Positions 17,012 to 24,224 of a stretch of 64,000 bases of DNA are shown in pieces. The notes under the pieces are model-generated. The model was not told the DNA's origin, did not search any database, and was given only the letters and a program-made list of their open reading frames with translations. Origin of the DNA: an uncultured Clostridia bacterium (GTDB taxonomy: Bacteria > Bacillota > Clostridia > Oscillospirales > Feifaniaceae); NCBI GenBank assembly GCA_944376235.1, contig CALWCA010000016.1:1-64000 (forward strand), in the 5' to 3' direction. The translations under genes were made by a program, and so were the position numbers. The stretch's first letter is position 1, and every line of letters begins with the position of its first letter.

Positions 17012-17350
17012 TCACAGCGCCTTGGGCGGGTAGCCTCCGTAGAGAAAGGAGGGCTCCAGGATGGGCCGGCGGGTGAAGGCCGCCTCAAGGCCTGCCGCAT
17101 AGACGGGGCAGCCGGTGCGTGCGGCGAGCAGGTTGTTGCCCCCGACGTGGTCGGCGTTGGAGTGGGTGTTGTAAACGGCGCGCAGACGCCAGCCCTGCTC
17201 CTCAAAGCGGCGCAGCGCCTTTTTACCGGCCTCCTTGTCGTTGCCGCTGTCAATCAGGATCGCCTCGTCCGGGGCCGTGCGGTAAACGCCCATTTTGGCG
17301 GGGCAGTCGATATAAAAGGTGTTGTCGCCCACCTGGTGCAGCTCATACAT
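17012..17350 (-). pseudogene. MBL-fold hydrolase, N-terminal part ending at in-frame UGA
   Basis: 112 residues starting at an ATG with a good AAAGGAGGA site. It has the strand opening typical of the fold (LHQVGDNTFYIDCPAKMGVY), AILIDSGND, and the metal-binding loop THSNADHVGGN (a variant of HxHxDH), then stops at YGGYPPKAL-UGA. The rest of the protein continues in frame at 16463-16999. Full length would be about 295 residues, normal for small MBL hydrolases. It begins 18 bases after the stop of the 3-methyladenine glycosylase gene, so the two were likely cotranscribed. Confidence 0.8.
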
Positions 17351-17368
17351 CGCAAATTCCTCCTTTTG

Positions 17369-17893
17369 TCAATCGGTTGATTCCAAAATAAAACGCCAGG
17401 GACGCTGCCGGTCTTCCGGGGAGGCATAGCCGATGCCCACCCGGGGCGCCGTCTTCACGCGGCAGCGCATGCCGTCGTCCTCCAGCCACAGCTCGGACGA
17501 GCGCGCCGCATCCTGCCCGTTGAGGGCGCCTGTCACCTGCAGGGCCTTGGTGAGACGGCCAGGGCCCTGCGCCGTGAGACAGGCGCGCACCAAAACGGCC
17601 TGCGGCTGCCCCTCCCGTCCGGTGACAAGGTTGAGCATCCAGTGAATGCCGTAGCACAGATAGACGTAAAGCGTGCCGGGAGGGCCGTAGAGGGTCTCGG
17701 TGCGCCGGGTGCGGCCCCGATGCGCATGACAGGCGGTGTCCTGCTCTCCGCGATAGGCCTCGGTTTCGGTGATGCGCAGGCGAAGGATGCCGTGTTCTGT
17801 TCGATGGACAACCAGCTTGCCCAGCAAATCGGGCGCGACTTCCAGCACGTCGCGGGCAAAAAAGTCCCGCTCGAGCCGCAAAAGCTCCTCCAT
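17369..17893 (-). CDS. DNA-3-methyladenine glycosylase (AAG/MPG family)
   Basis: 174 residues from MEELLRLERDFF (AAGGGGGG site 7 bases upstream; a longer start MPLRHSN lacks one). It excises alkylated purines from DNA, starting base-excision repair. The family signature is clear: VLEVAPDLLGK, the catalytic ITETEAY with the Glu that activates water, CHAHRGRT, and YLCYGIHWMLN. The single-domain length fits. A strong promoter lies upstream and an MBL gene follows 18 bp downstream. It is divergent from the SpoIIQ-like gene. Confidence 0.9.
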   Translation of the reverse strand: MEELLRLERDFFARDVLEVAPDLLGKLVVHRTEHGILRLRITETEAYRGEQDTACHAHRGRTRRTETLYGPPGTLYVYLCYGIHWMLNLVTGREGQPQAVLVRACLTAQGPGRLTKALQVTGALNGQDAARSSELWLEDDGMRCRVKTAPRVGIGYASPEDRQRPWRFILESTD

Positions 17894-17970
17894 GGGCAGC
17901 CCCCCTTCTTTTGCAAAAAATTCCAGATTGCTGTGCCGCAAAGGCATGGCGCGGCTTTTTATAATACCTC

Positions 17971-17999
17971 ATCATACAAAAAAGAAAAAGACTTGTCAA
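17971..17999 (-). promoter_or_regulatory. Sigma-A-type promoter for the 3-methyladenine glycosylase gene
   Basis: On the minus strand TTGACA (17999-17994), 17 bases, TATGAT (17976-17971). The initiation point would be about 70 bases upstream of the start codon. Confidence 0.75.
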
Positions 18000-18006
18000 A
18001 CCTGCG

Positions 18007-18036
18007 GTATAAAGAAATCCAAAAGCGGTCAAACTG
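18007..18036 (+). promoter_or_regulatory. Sigma-F-like (forespore) promoter of the SpoIIQ-like gene
   Basis: GTATA (18007-18011), 15 bases, GGTCAAACTG (18027-18036). This fits the Bacillus sigma-F form GYATA/GGnnAnAnTR at every fixed position, and spoIIQ is a known sigma-F gene. No good sigma-A promoter was seen on this strand. The start codon lies about 50 bases downstream. Confidence 0.6.
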
Positions 18037-18092
18037 TTGTCACAAGGCAGATTCTCTTTTTTGGAGCTGCCGATTGGAAGGAGTGATTTGAA

Positions 18093-18869
18093 ATGGCAAG
18101 ACCCAAAAGGCTGAGCTTCCGGCACAAGAGCATTCCCATGACGGCACTGCTTTTGGCGGGAGCTTTTGCGGCGGGCAGCGCCACCTTTTTGGCCGTGCGT
18201 GATTCGGTGGTGCCCCAAACCCCCGATACGCAGCAGGAGTACAGACTGGAGACGCCCTCCCCCGCAGGCAGCAGCGTGACGGTGCCCGATACGCAGCAAG
18301 GAGAGCAGGAAGAGCAGCAGGAGCAGCAGGAGCAGCAGCCACAGGATTTGGTGGCGGTTGACCCCAGTACGCCGGCTTCGCAGCAGCCGGAAGCTGATCC
18401 CAGGGAGCAGACGGAAGAGGCCGTGTCGGCCTCGGCTTCCAACGACACCCAGGTTTCGAGGCTCTATGTCAAGCCGGTGGACGGGGAGATTGTCAAGCCC
18501 TGGTCGGACGGGGAGCTGGTCTACAGCGAGACGCTGGGCGACTATCGTGTGCACAACGGCATTGACATTGCCGCCTCGGTGGGCACCAAGGTGCGCGCCA
18601 TGGCCGACGGCGTGATTGCCGACATCTACGATGACGACCTGCTGGGCCGCGTGGTGGAGATCACCCATGCCGACGGCACGGTGGGGCGCTACTGCAATCT
18701 GCAGCAGGCCGGCCTTTCTGGCATCACGGCGGGCGCCTCGGTCAAAATGGGCGACGTCATTGGCGGCGTGGGCGAGAGCGCGCTGGGCGAGAGCGCCGAG
18801 CAGCCGCACCTGCATCTGGAAGTGGAGCGTCAGGGGCAGCACATCGACCCGCAGCAGCTTTTCGAGTAA
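18093..18869 (+). CDS. SpoIIQ-like M23 (LytM) family peptidase
   Basis: 258 residues with a GGAAGGAG site. One N-terminal membrane helix (about 16-35) precedes a Gln/Glu-rich linker (about 60-115, runs of EQQ) and a C-terminal LytM domain (about 125-258). The segment DGEIVKPWSDGELVYSETL followed by HNGIDI resembles SpoIIQ. In B. subtilis SpoIIQ sits in the forespore membrane and pairs with SpoIIIAH across the septum during engulfment. Here both zinc motifs are present, H154xxxD158 and H239xH241, as in clostridial SpoIIQ and unlike the degenerate B. subtilis protein. The sigma-F-like promoter supports the assignment. Confidence 0.8.
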   Translation: MARPKRLSFRHKSIPMTALLLAGAFAAGSATFLAVRDSVVPQTPDTQQEYRLETPSPAGSSVTVPDTQQGEQEEQQEQQEQQPQDLVAVDPSTPASQQPEADPREQTEEAVSASASNDTQVSRLYVKPVDGEIVKPWSDGELVYSETLGDYRVHNGIDIAASVGTKVRAMADGVIADIYDDDLLGRVVEITHADGTVGRYCNLQQAGLSGITAGASVKMGDVIGGVGESALGESAEQPHLHLEVERQGQHIDPQQLFE

Positions 18870-18875
18870 AAAAAG

Positions 18876-18915
18876 GGGCCTTTCGGACAGGTTGTCCGAA
18901 AGGCCCTTCTTTTTG
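18876..18915. terminator. Bidirectional terminator between spoIIQ-like and M20 genes
   Basis: GGGCCTTTCGGACA (18876-18889) pairs with TGTCCGAAAGGCCC (18893-18906), followed by TTCTTTTTG on the plus strand and by TTTTTTT on the minus strand. Confidence 0.85.
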
Positions 18916-18952
18916 CGCTTGTCTGTCAAGGGCAGGAGCTGCCGGCGCCTTT

Positions 18953-20131
18953 TTACCGGTTCAGGAAGTCCATGGCATATTGGGCATAAAAGGCGGCCGA
19001 CATGGGCAGGGCGTCTTCATCAATCTGGAAGTTTCCGGCGTGATGGGGAACGTCGCTGCCCTTTTCGGGGTTGCCGATGCCCACAAAGGCGATGAGGGAA
19101 TCGGGCACCTTTTCCATCATGAAGGAGTAGTCCTCTCCGCCCATCTGGAGCGGGAAGAGCGCCACGGCCTGCTCGCCGAACAGCTTTTTTGCGACGTCTG
19201 CCGCAAACTGAGAGGTGGCCTCCGGGTTGACGCAGGGCAGCGTGATGGCGCGCACGTCGACCGCCTCGGCCTCGCAGCGATAGGCCGCCGCCGTGTCGCG
19301 GATGACGCGCCACATGACGTCGGGCACCTGACGGAAGATGTCGGGATCAAAGCAGCGCACAGTTCCCTCAATGGTGGCCTCGCTGGCGATGACGTTCCAG
19401 CGCGTGCCGCTTTCGATCTTTCCGACCGTGATGACAAGCGGCGCAAGGGCGGTAAACTCCCTGCTGACCAGCGACTGCAGGTTGAGAACGATTGCGCTGG
19501 CCGCAAGGCCGGCATCGACCCCTTCGTGGGGCAGGGCGCCGTGGCCGGGCTTGCCGATGATTTTGTATTTGAAAATGTTGGCCGCCGCCATGCGGGGGCC
19601 GGCCTCCACCGAGATGGTGCCGCTTTTGACGCCGCTCCACAGGTGGATGCCCAGGGTGCCGTCCACGCCGTCAAGCAGGCCGGCTTCAATCATGGCAGGA
19701 GCGCCCACGGCAATTTCCTCGGCCGGCTGGAAAAGCAGCCGCACGACGCCCGAAAACTGGTCGCGGCACTCGCTGAGAATGCGTGCGGCGCCCAGCAGCG
19801 AGGCCGTATGCCCGTCGTGCCCGCAGGCGTGCATGAGTCCGTCGACCTTGGATTTATAGGGAATGTCGTTGATCTCCTGAACCGACAGAGCGTCCATGTC
19901 GGCGCGCAGGGCAACGGTTTTGCCATTTCCAGCGCCCGTACCTTCGATGTCGACCGCCACGCCGGTCTTGCAGACGATCTTTGGCGAAAGGCCCATGGCC
20001 TTGAGCTCCTCGGCCACGCGGCGGGAGGTGTTGTACTCTTCCCCGCTCGCCTCGGGATTTTGATGAAATTCGCGGCGCAGCGCAATCATGTAGTCCTTGT
20101 ACTTCTGAGCAAGTGTCACGGTTTTTTCCAT
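18953..20131 (-). CDS. M20-family amidohydrolase / N-acyl-amino-acid or peptide hydrolase
   Basis: 392 residues; the start MEKTVTLAQ follows AAAGGAGG. Metal-site motifs of the M20D group are in place: ALRADMDAL, HACGHDGHTA, the catalytic-base QPAEEI, and GGEDYSFM, with a small dimerisation domain inserted. Known relatives cleave N-acyl (acetyl, hippuryl, IAA-type) amino acids or dipeptides in the cytoplasm using one or two divalent metals; the true substrate is open. A second, more divergent M20 protein lies at 25821-27095. The next upstream gene on this strand is the D-aminoacyl-tRNA deacylase, 168 bp away. Confidence 0.88.
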   Translation of the reverse strand: MEKTVTLAQKYKDYMIALRREFHQNPEASGEEYNTSRRVAEELKAMGLSPKIVCKTGVAVDIEGTGAGNGKTVALRADMDALSVQEINDIPYKSKVDGLMHACGHDGHTASLLGAARILSECRDQFSGVVRLLFQPAEEIAVGAPAMIEAGLLDGVDGTLGIHLWSGVKSGTISVEAGPRMAAANIFKYKIIGKPGHGALPHEGVDAGLAASAIVLNLQSLVSREFTALAPLVITVGKIESGTRWNVIASEATIEGTVRCFDPDIFRQVPDVMWRVIRDTAAAYRCEAEAVDVRAITLPCVNPEATSQFAADVAKKLFGEQAVALFPLQMGGEDYSFMMEKVPDSLIAFVGIGNPEKGSDVPHHAGNFQIDEDALPMSAAFYAQYAMDFLNR

Positions 20132-20298
20132 TGTGCCGGGCCTCCTTTGAAAAATGTTTTTTGGGCGGCAGAAGACGAAAAGCCTCTCTTCCAAGGTGAG
20201 CCTGGGGCCTTGTGCCAAGCTGCCGGCTTTGCCTTGCATTGTAGCATGTGCGGACGCCGCCTTCAAGGGCAGGGTGCCGCTTTTTTGTTTTTTTCGTC

Positions 20299-21234
20299 TT
20301 ACTGCGCAGCGCCCCAGCCGATGTCAAGAGGCGTGTGCAGACGCCGGTGCTTGAGCAGGGGAAGCCCGGCCCTCGCGGCAAATTCGCGCACGCAGTCCTT
20401 GACCGGCTTTTTCATGTTGTCGTTGTAGACGATGGCGTCCACCCCGCCGTGCACCGTTTCGAGCGCGTGGGACAGAAAATCAAGGCCGCGCTGCCCCGTA
20501 TAATCGCCGCCGACAAGCCAGACGGTGGGCAGAAAGTGGCCGATGGAGATGGGCAGCTCCTGCTGAAGCAGGGCCTTTGAGTAGGTCTCGTCAAAATGGA
20601 TGCCGCCCAGGCACAAAATGACCTTGGGCCTGGGAGCCTGGTCGAAGACGCGCAGCAGGGCGTTTGCCAAAACGCCTGCGGCGGCCCTGTTTTTGAGCGT
20701 TTCGGGTTCGCTGCCGATTTCAATGTCAAAAATGGGCACGGGGAAGGCCTCAATCAGGGCGGGATCGCTGCCGTGGATGGCGCCCGACCAGTGGGTAGCC
20801 TCGGTGTGGGTGGAGAAGTCGTCAAGCCCTGCGTCCACGCGTCCGCGCTCGATGGCGACGGCGAGATTTCTCAAAAAAACGGGGTCGCTTGGCGCAAAGT
20901 GGCCGGTCGTCACGTTGCCGATGGTGTGCACCGTGAGCACCTTGTCGGGGGCGTTGGCCCCTCCGTGCCAGTTGATGTAGCCGGCCACGTCGTAGTCAGC
21001 AAAGTTTTTGTTTGCCATGGGCAGATAGGTCTCGTAGCGGTGGCTGAAATAGTAGGCGCAGCTGACAAAGTCAAAGCGGTTGCCGGCGGCGTCGGTAAAG
21101 GTGTAGGCGGGCATGCCGTCCACCACAAGGCCGCTTTCGGAAAGGGGAAGCGTGTCTTTGAGCGCCGCGAGCACGCCTGAGGCCACCTCGTCAAGCGCGG
21201 GGTCGGGACAAAAGAAATAGACGGCTTTTTTCAT
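20299..21234 (-). CDS. D-aminoacyl-tRNA deacylase, archaeal/plant type (DTD2-like)
   Basis: 311 residues, matching the PF04414 family, which hydrolyses D-amino acids from mischarged tRNA. The characteristic motifs are present: HTIGNVTTGHF (about 103-113), HTEATHWSG (from residue 143) and CLGGIHFDETYS near 230. This enzyme type is usual in Archaea and plants. Most Bacteria use the unrelated DTD1, so it is uncommon here, though known in some Clostridia. AAAGGAGTGATG precedes the start. It may be read with the downstream M20 amidohydrolase. Confidence 0.82.
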   Translation of the reverse strand: MKKAVYFFCPDPALDEVASGVLAALKDTLPLSESGLVVDGMPAYTFTDAAGNRFDFVSCAYYFSHRYETYLPMANKNFADYDVAGYINWHGGANAPDKVLTVHTIGNVTTGHFAPSDPVFLRNLAVAIERGRVDAGLDDFSTHTEATHWSGAIHGSDPALIEAFPVPIFDIEIGSEPETLKNRAAAGVLANALLRVFDQAPRPKVILCLGGIHFDETYSKALLQQELPISIGHFLPTVWLVGGDYTGQRGLDFLSHALETVHGGVDAIVYNDNMKKPVKDCVREFAARAGLPLLKHRRLHTPLDIGWGAAQ

Positions 21235-21264
21235 GTCTCATCACTCCTTTTCCACTGTTTTGAC

Positions 21265-21293
21265 AGTATATCACACCGCAGCGCGGTTGTAAA
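21265..21293 (-). promoter_or_regulatory. Promoter for the D-aminoacyl-tRNA deacylase gene
   Basis: On the minus strand TTTACA (21293-21288), 17 bases, TATACT (21270-21265). Its -35 overlaps that of the divergent rightward promoter. Confidence 0.65.
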
Positions 21294-21315
21294 AGGGGAG
21301 CTAAAGTGGTATACT
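21287..21315 (+). promoter_or_regulatory. Promoter for the 582-residue membrane-protein gene
   Basis: TTGTAA (21287-21292), 17 bases, TATACT (21310-21315). It shares its -35 bases with the leftward promoter, so the two cannot be occupied at once. Confidence 0.6.
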
Positions 21316-21401
21316 GATTCCAGATTGTACCGAAACAACCGGCCCGTGCCGGGACGGCCAAAGCGCCGCCTTCGGCGCATCGATTTGAAGGAGGAAAAAA
21401 T

Positions 21402-23150
21402 TTGGAACAGCAACAGCCGAGCTGGCAGAACATTTTTGGAGGTATGCGCCCGCCGCGTCCGTCAAAGCCCGTTAAGCAGGTGCGCCACGGTGAGCTCAAG
21501 GCGGCCCTGATCACGCTGATTTTTGCCCTGGGCCTGTTTTATTTCTCGCTGCCCGCCATCAACCTGCATGCCGAGGAGTTTTACTCCTACATCGGCATGG
21601 TGCTCTTTGTCTATACCCTGGTGAGGATTCCCCTTGTGGTGCGCAGCAAATGGCACCGCGTAGAGGAGCAGGGCTCGGTCAAGGGAAGAGTCCGGGCAAC
21701 GCTGCCCCTGCTTTTCCCCATGTATATCCTGGCCGCCCTCATTGTGATCGCAGGGGTTGGCTCGCTGCTGGGGGCACCTATCCTGCGCGCTTCGGACTAC
21801 AGCTCCCTCATCACGGTGGAGGAGGGGGAGTTTACGCAGGACGTGGGCGCCGTGACCTACGACCAGATTCCCCTGCTGGACAAGGACAGCGCCGAAAAGC
21901 TGGGCGACCGCAAGCTGGGCACTCTGGCCGACATGGTCAGCCAGTTTGAGGTGGCCGACGATTACACTCAGATCAATTACCTGGGACGTCCCGTGCGTGT
22001 GACGCCCCTGCTGTACGGCGACATTTTCAAGTGGCTCAACAACCGTTCCGACGGTCTGCCGGCCTATCTGCGCATCGACATGATTACGCAGGAGGTGGAG
22101 GTGGTACGCCTGTCCGACCTGGGGGAGGGCGGCATCAAGTATTCGGAAAGCGAGCCCTTTTTCCGCAACGTCTACCGCACGCTGCGCTTTCAGTATCCCA
22201 CCTATCTCTTCGGGCAGGTGAGCTTTGAGATTGACGAAAACGGCATTCCCTATTGGGTGGCCTCCCGCGTGGTCAAGCGCATCGGCCTCTTCGGAGGAGA
22301 CGACGTGGAAGGTGCGGTGCTGCTCAACGCCATCACGGGGGAGAGCGAATACTATCCTGTAGAGGAAGTGCCTTCCTGGGTAGACAATGTCTACAGCCCC
22401 AGCCTGCTGATTGCCCAGTATGACTACTACGGCAAATATTCGGGCGGCTTTTGGAATGCGACCTTCGGACAGCGCAACGTGGTGATGACCACAGACGGCT
22501 ACAACTATCTTGCCATCAACGACGACGTGTATATGTATACCGGCGTCACCTCCGTGGGGCGCGACGAGTCCAACGTGGGCTTTATCCTGTGCAATCAGCG
22601 CACCAAGGAGACAAAATTCTACCCCATTGCCGGCGCAGAGGAATACTCCGCCATGCGGTCGGCTGAGGGCGAGGTGCAGCATCTGGAGTATACAGCCACC
22701 TTCCCCCTGCTGCTCAACATCGGCAATCAGCCGACCTATGTGATTGCCCTCAAGGACGAGGCCGGCCTTGTCAAGATGTATGCCATGGTCAACGTCAGCC
22801 GCTATCAGATTGTGGGGGCTGGCTCCTCCATTGCCGAAACCGAGCAAAATTACCTGAAGCTGCTCAAGGACAACAACCTGTACGACGGGGAGGTTGACAC
22901 TCTGCCGCCCTCCGACGGGGAGCAGGCCGAAACCGAGGTGACGTCTGGCGTCATTGCCGACATCCGTTCGGCCGTGCTGGAGGGCACCACCATGTACTAC
23001 CTGCGCCTCGAGCAGGGCGAAACCTATTATGTGGTGTCTGCGGCGAACAATCCTTATGTGATCATGCTCAACGTCGGCGACCAGGTCGAAATCACCCACG
23101 AAAAGGATGCCGCCATGCCCTATGTGACCTCCATTGAAAAAATTTCCTAA
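21402..23150 (+). CDS. Membrane protein of unknown function with large extracytoplasmic domain
   Basis: 582 residues from a TTG start directly after GGAGGAAAAAAT; I do not recognise the family. The N-terminus is basic and Pro-rich (about 1-30), then three hydrophobic helices follow (about 33-53, 62-80 and 103-127). The remaining 450 residues are predicted to be outside, rich in beta-strand patterns and Tyr, with no catalytic motif that I can identify (YSPSLLIAQYDYYGKYSGG and YYPVEEVPSWVD stand out). The C-terminal 80 residues look like a small beta-barrel. The codon use matches its neighbours. It has its own promoter and a strong terminator, so it is monocistronic and gives no functional context. 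Confidence 0.8.
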   Translation: MEQQQPSWQNIFGGMRPPRPSKPVKQVRHGELKAALITLIFALGLFYFSLPAINLHAEEFYSYIGMVLFVYTLVRIPLVVRSKWHRVEEQGSVKGRVRATLPLLFPMYILAALIVIAGVGSLLGAPILRASDYSSLITVEEGEFTQDVGAVTYDQIPLLDKDSAEKLGDRKLGTLADMVSQFEVADDYTQINYLGRPVRVTPLLYGDIFKWLNNRSDGLPAYLRIDMITQEVEVVRLSDLGEGGIKYSESEPFFRNVYRTLRFQYPTYLFGQVSFEIDENGIPYWVASRVVKRIGLFGGDDVEGAVLLNAITGESEYYPVEEVPSWVDNVYSPSLLIAQYDYYGKYSGGFWNATFGQRNVVMTTDGYNYLAINDDVYMYTGVTSVGRDESNVGFILCNQRTKETKFYPIAGAEEYSAMRSAEGEVQHLEYTATFPLLLNIGNQPTYVIALKDEAGLVKMYAMVNVSRYQIVGAGSSIAETEQNYLKLLKDNNLYDGEVDTLPPSDGEQAETEVTSGVIADIRSAVLEGTTMYYLRLEQGETYYVVSAANNPYVIMLNVGDQVEITHEKDAAMPYVTSIEKIS

Positions 23151-23181
23151 TGGGATTTGACCTGCCGCTTCGGCAGGATGG

Positions 23182-23237
23182 GGCCCCGGCGCCTATGGAA
23201 TGCTCCATGGGCGCCGGGGCCTTCGTTTTCTTTTTTT
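23182..23237 (+). terminator. Strong rho-independent terminator
   Basis: A stem of about 17 bp (23183-23199 with 23204-23220), then TTCGTTTTCTTTTTTT. A second small hairpin CCTGCCG-CTT-CGGCAGG (23161-23177) precedes it. It ends the membrane-protein transcript before nfnA. Confidence 0.85.
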
Positions 23238-23383
23238 GGCCCGCCTTTTCCGCTTTCGCCGGGACAGACCTTTCAGCACTTGGTGGAATTTTTCGTTTGG
23301 GGAGCTCCGTTTGCCGCCTCTTGTCAAGTTTGGCGGGGAGGTGTATACTGACCTTACAACATCTGTCAGGGGGGCGGGATTTT

Positions 23384-24223
23384 TTGTATCGGATTTTGAA
23401 AAAACGCATGCTCAATCCCAGTGTGGTGCTCTTGGAAATCGAGGCCCCGGCCATTGCCAAAAAGGCGCAGCCGGGACAGTTTATTATTCTGCGTGTCAAC
23501 GAGCAGGGTGAGCGTATCCCGCTCACCATTGCCGATTTTGACAGGCAGCGCGGCAGCGTGACCGTCATCGCGCAGACGGTGGGGGCTACCACCGAGCTGC
23601 TGGCCGCCAAGCAGGAAGGGGAATTTATTGCCGATTTTGTCGGCCCACTCGGGGTGCCCACGCACACCGAAGGGCTCAAAAAGGTGGCTGTCGTGGGGGG
23701 CGGCGTGGGCTGCGCCATCGCCTACCCGGTGGCCAAAAAGCTGCATGAGCTGGGCTGCGAGGTGCACAGCATTGTGGGCTTTCGCAGCAGGGGCCTTGTG
23801 ATCTTGGAGGAGGAGTTTCGCGCAGTGAGCGACGTCTATCGCCTGGTGAGCGACGACGGGACCACCGGCGTCAAGGGCATGGTGACCGATGCGCTCAAGG
23901 AGCTGCTCGATGAGGGCCATGTGTATGACGAGGTATTGGCCATCGGGCCTCTGATCATGATGAAATTTGTGTGCCAGCTCACCGAGGCTTACGGCGTCAA
24001 GACGGTGGTGTCCATGAACCCCATCATGATTGACGGCACCGGCATGTGCGGCGGCTGCCGCCTGACGGTGGGCGGCAAGACCAAGTTCGCCTGTGTGGAC
24101 GGCCCCGAGTTTGACGGGCACCAGGTCGATTTTGACGAGGCCATCGACCGGGCGGCGACCTATCGTGAATTTGAGCAGCGTGCCCATGAGGAGACCTGCC
24201 GTCTGCTGAGGGGAGGGGAATAA
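23384..24223 (+). CDS. nfnA: NfnA-type ferredoxin-NADP+ reductase, alpha subunit (FAD/NAD and 2Fe-2S)
   Basis: 279 residues from a TTG start (LYRILKKR), chosen because relatives begin MYRI.KKR and a GGGGGCGGGA site precedes it. The FAD-binding RIPLTI (about 44-49) and the NAD-binding VAVVGGGVGCAIAYP are visible. A C-terminal Cys cluster (MCGGCRLTVGG then KFACVDGPEFDGH) would hold the 2Fe-2S centre. With the next gene it forms the NADH-dependent reduced-ferredoxin:NADP+ oxidoreductase, an electron-bifurcating complex of anaerobes. The alternative names (sulfide dehydrogenase or GltB-like small subunit) apply to the same family. Confidence 0.85.
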   Translation: MYRILKKRMLNPSVVLLEIEAPAIAKKAQPGQFIILRVNEQGERIPLTIADFDRQRGSVTVIAQTVGATTELLAAKQEGEFIADFVGPLGVPTHTEGLKKVAVVGGGVGCAIAYPVAKKLHELGCEVHSIVGFRSRGLVILEEEFRAVSDVYRLVSDDGTTGVKGMVTDALKELLDEGHVYDEVLAIGPLIMMKFVCQLTEAYGVKTVVSMNPIMIDGTGMCGGCRLTVGGKTKFACVDGPEFDGHQVDFDEAIDRAATYREFEQRAHEETCRLLRGGE

Positions 24224-24224
24224 C

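Noticed and set aside
16950-17014. UGA at 17012 as a selenocysteine codon
   Set aside because: No good stem-loop with the expected spacing was seen directly downstream, and the residue is not at a metal or catalytic position. Kept as a finding but not annotated as a selenoprotein.
18871-18915. Short peptide read from the terminator region (LSERP-type repeats)
   Set aside because: The similar words on both strands come only from the terminator palindrome.
17343-18929. 528-residue minus-strand frame covering the SpoIIQ-like and glycosylase genes
   Set aside because: It is a frame-shifted shadow: opposite strand to the peptidase and wrong frame for the glycosylase, both of which have clear motifs.
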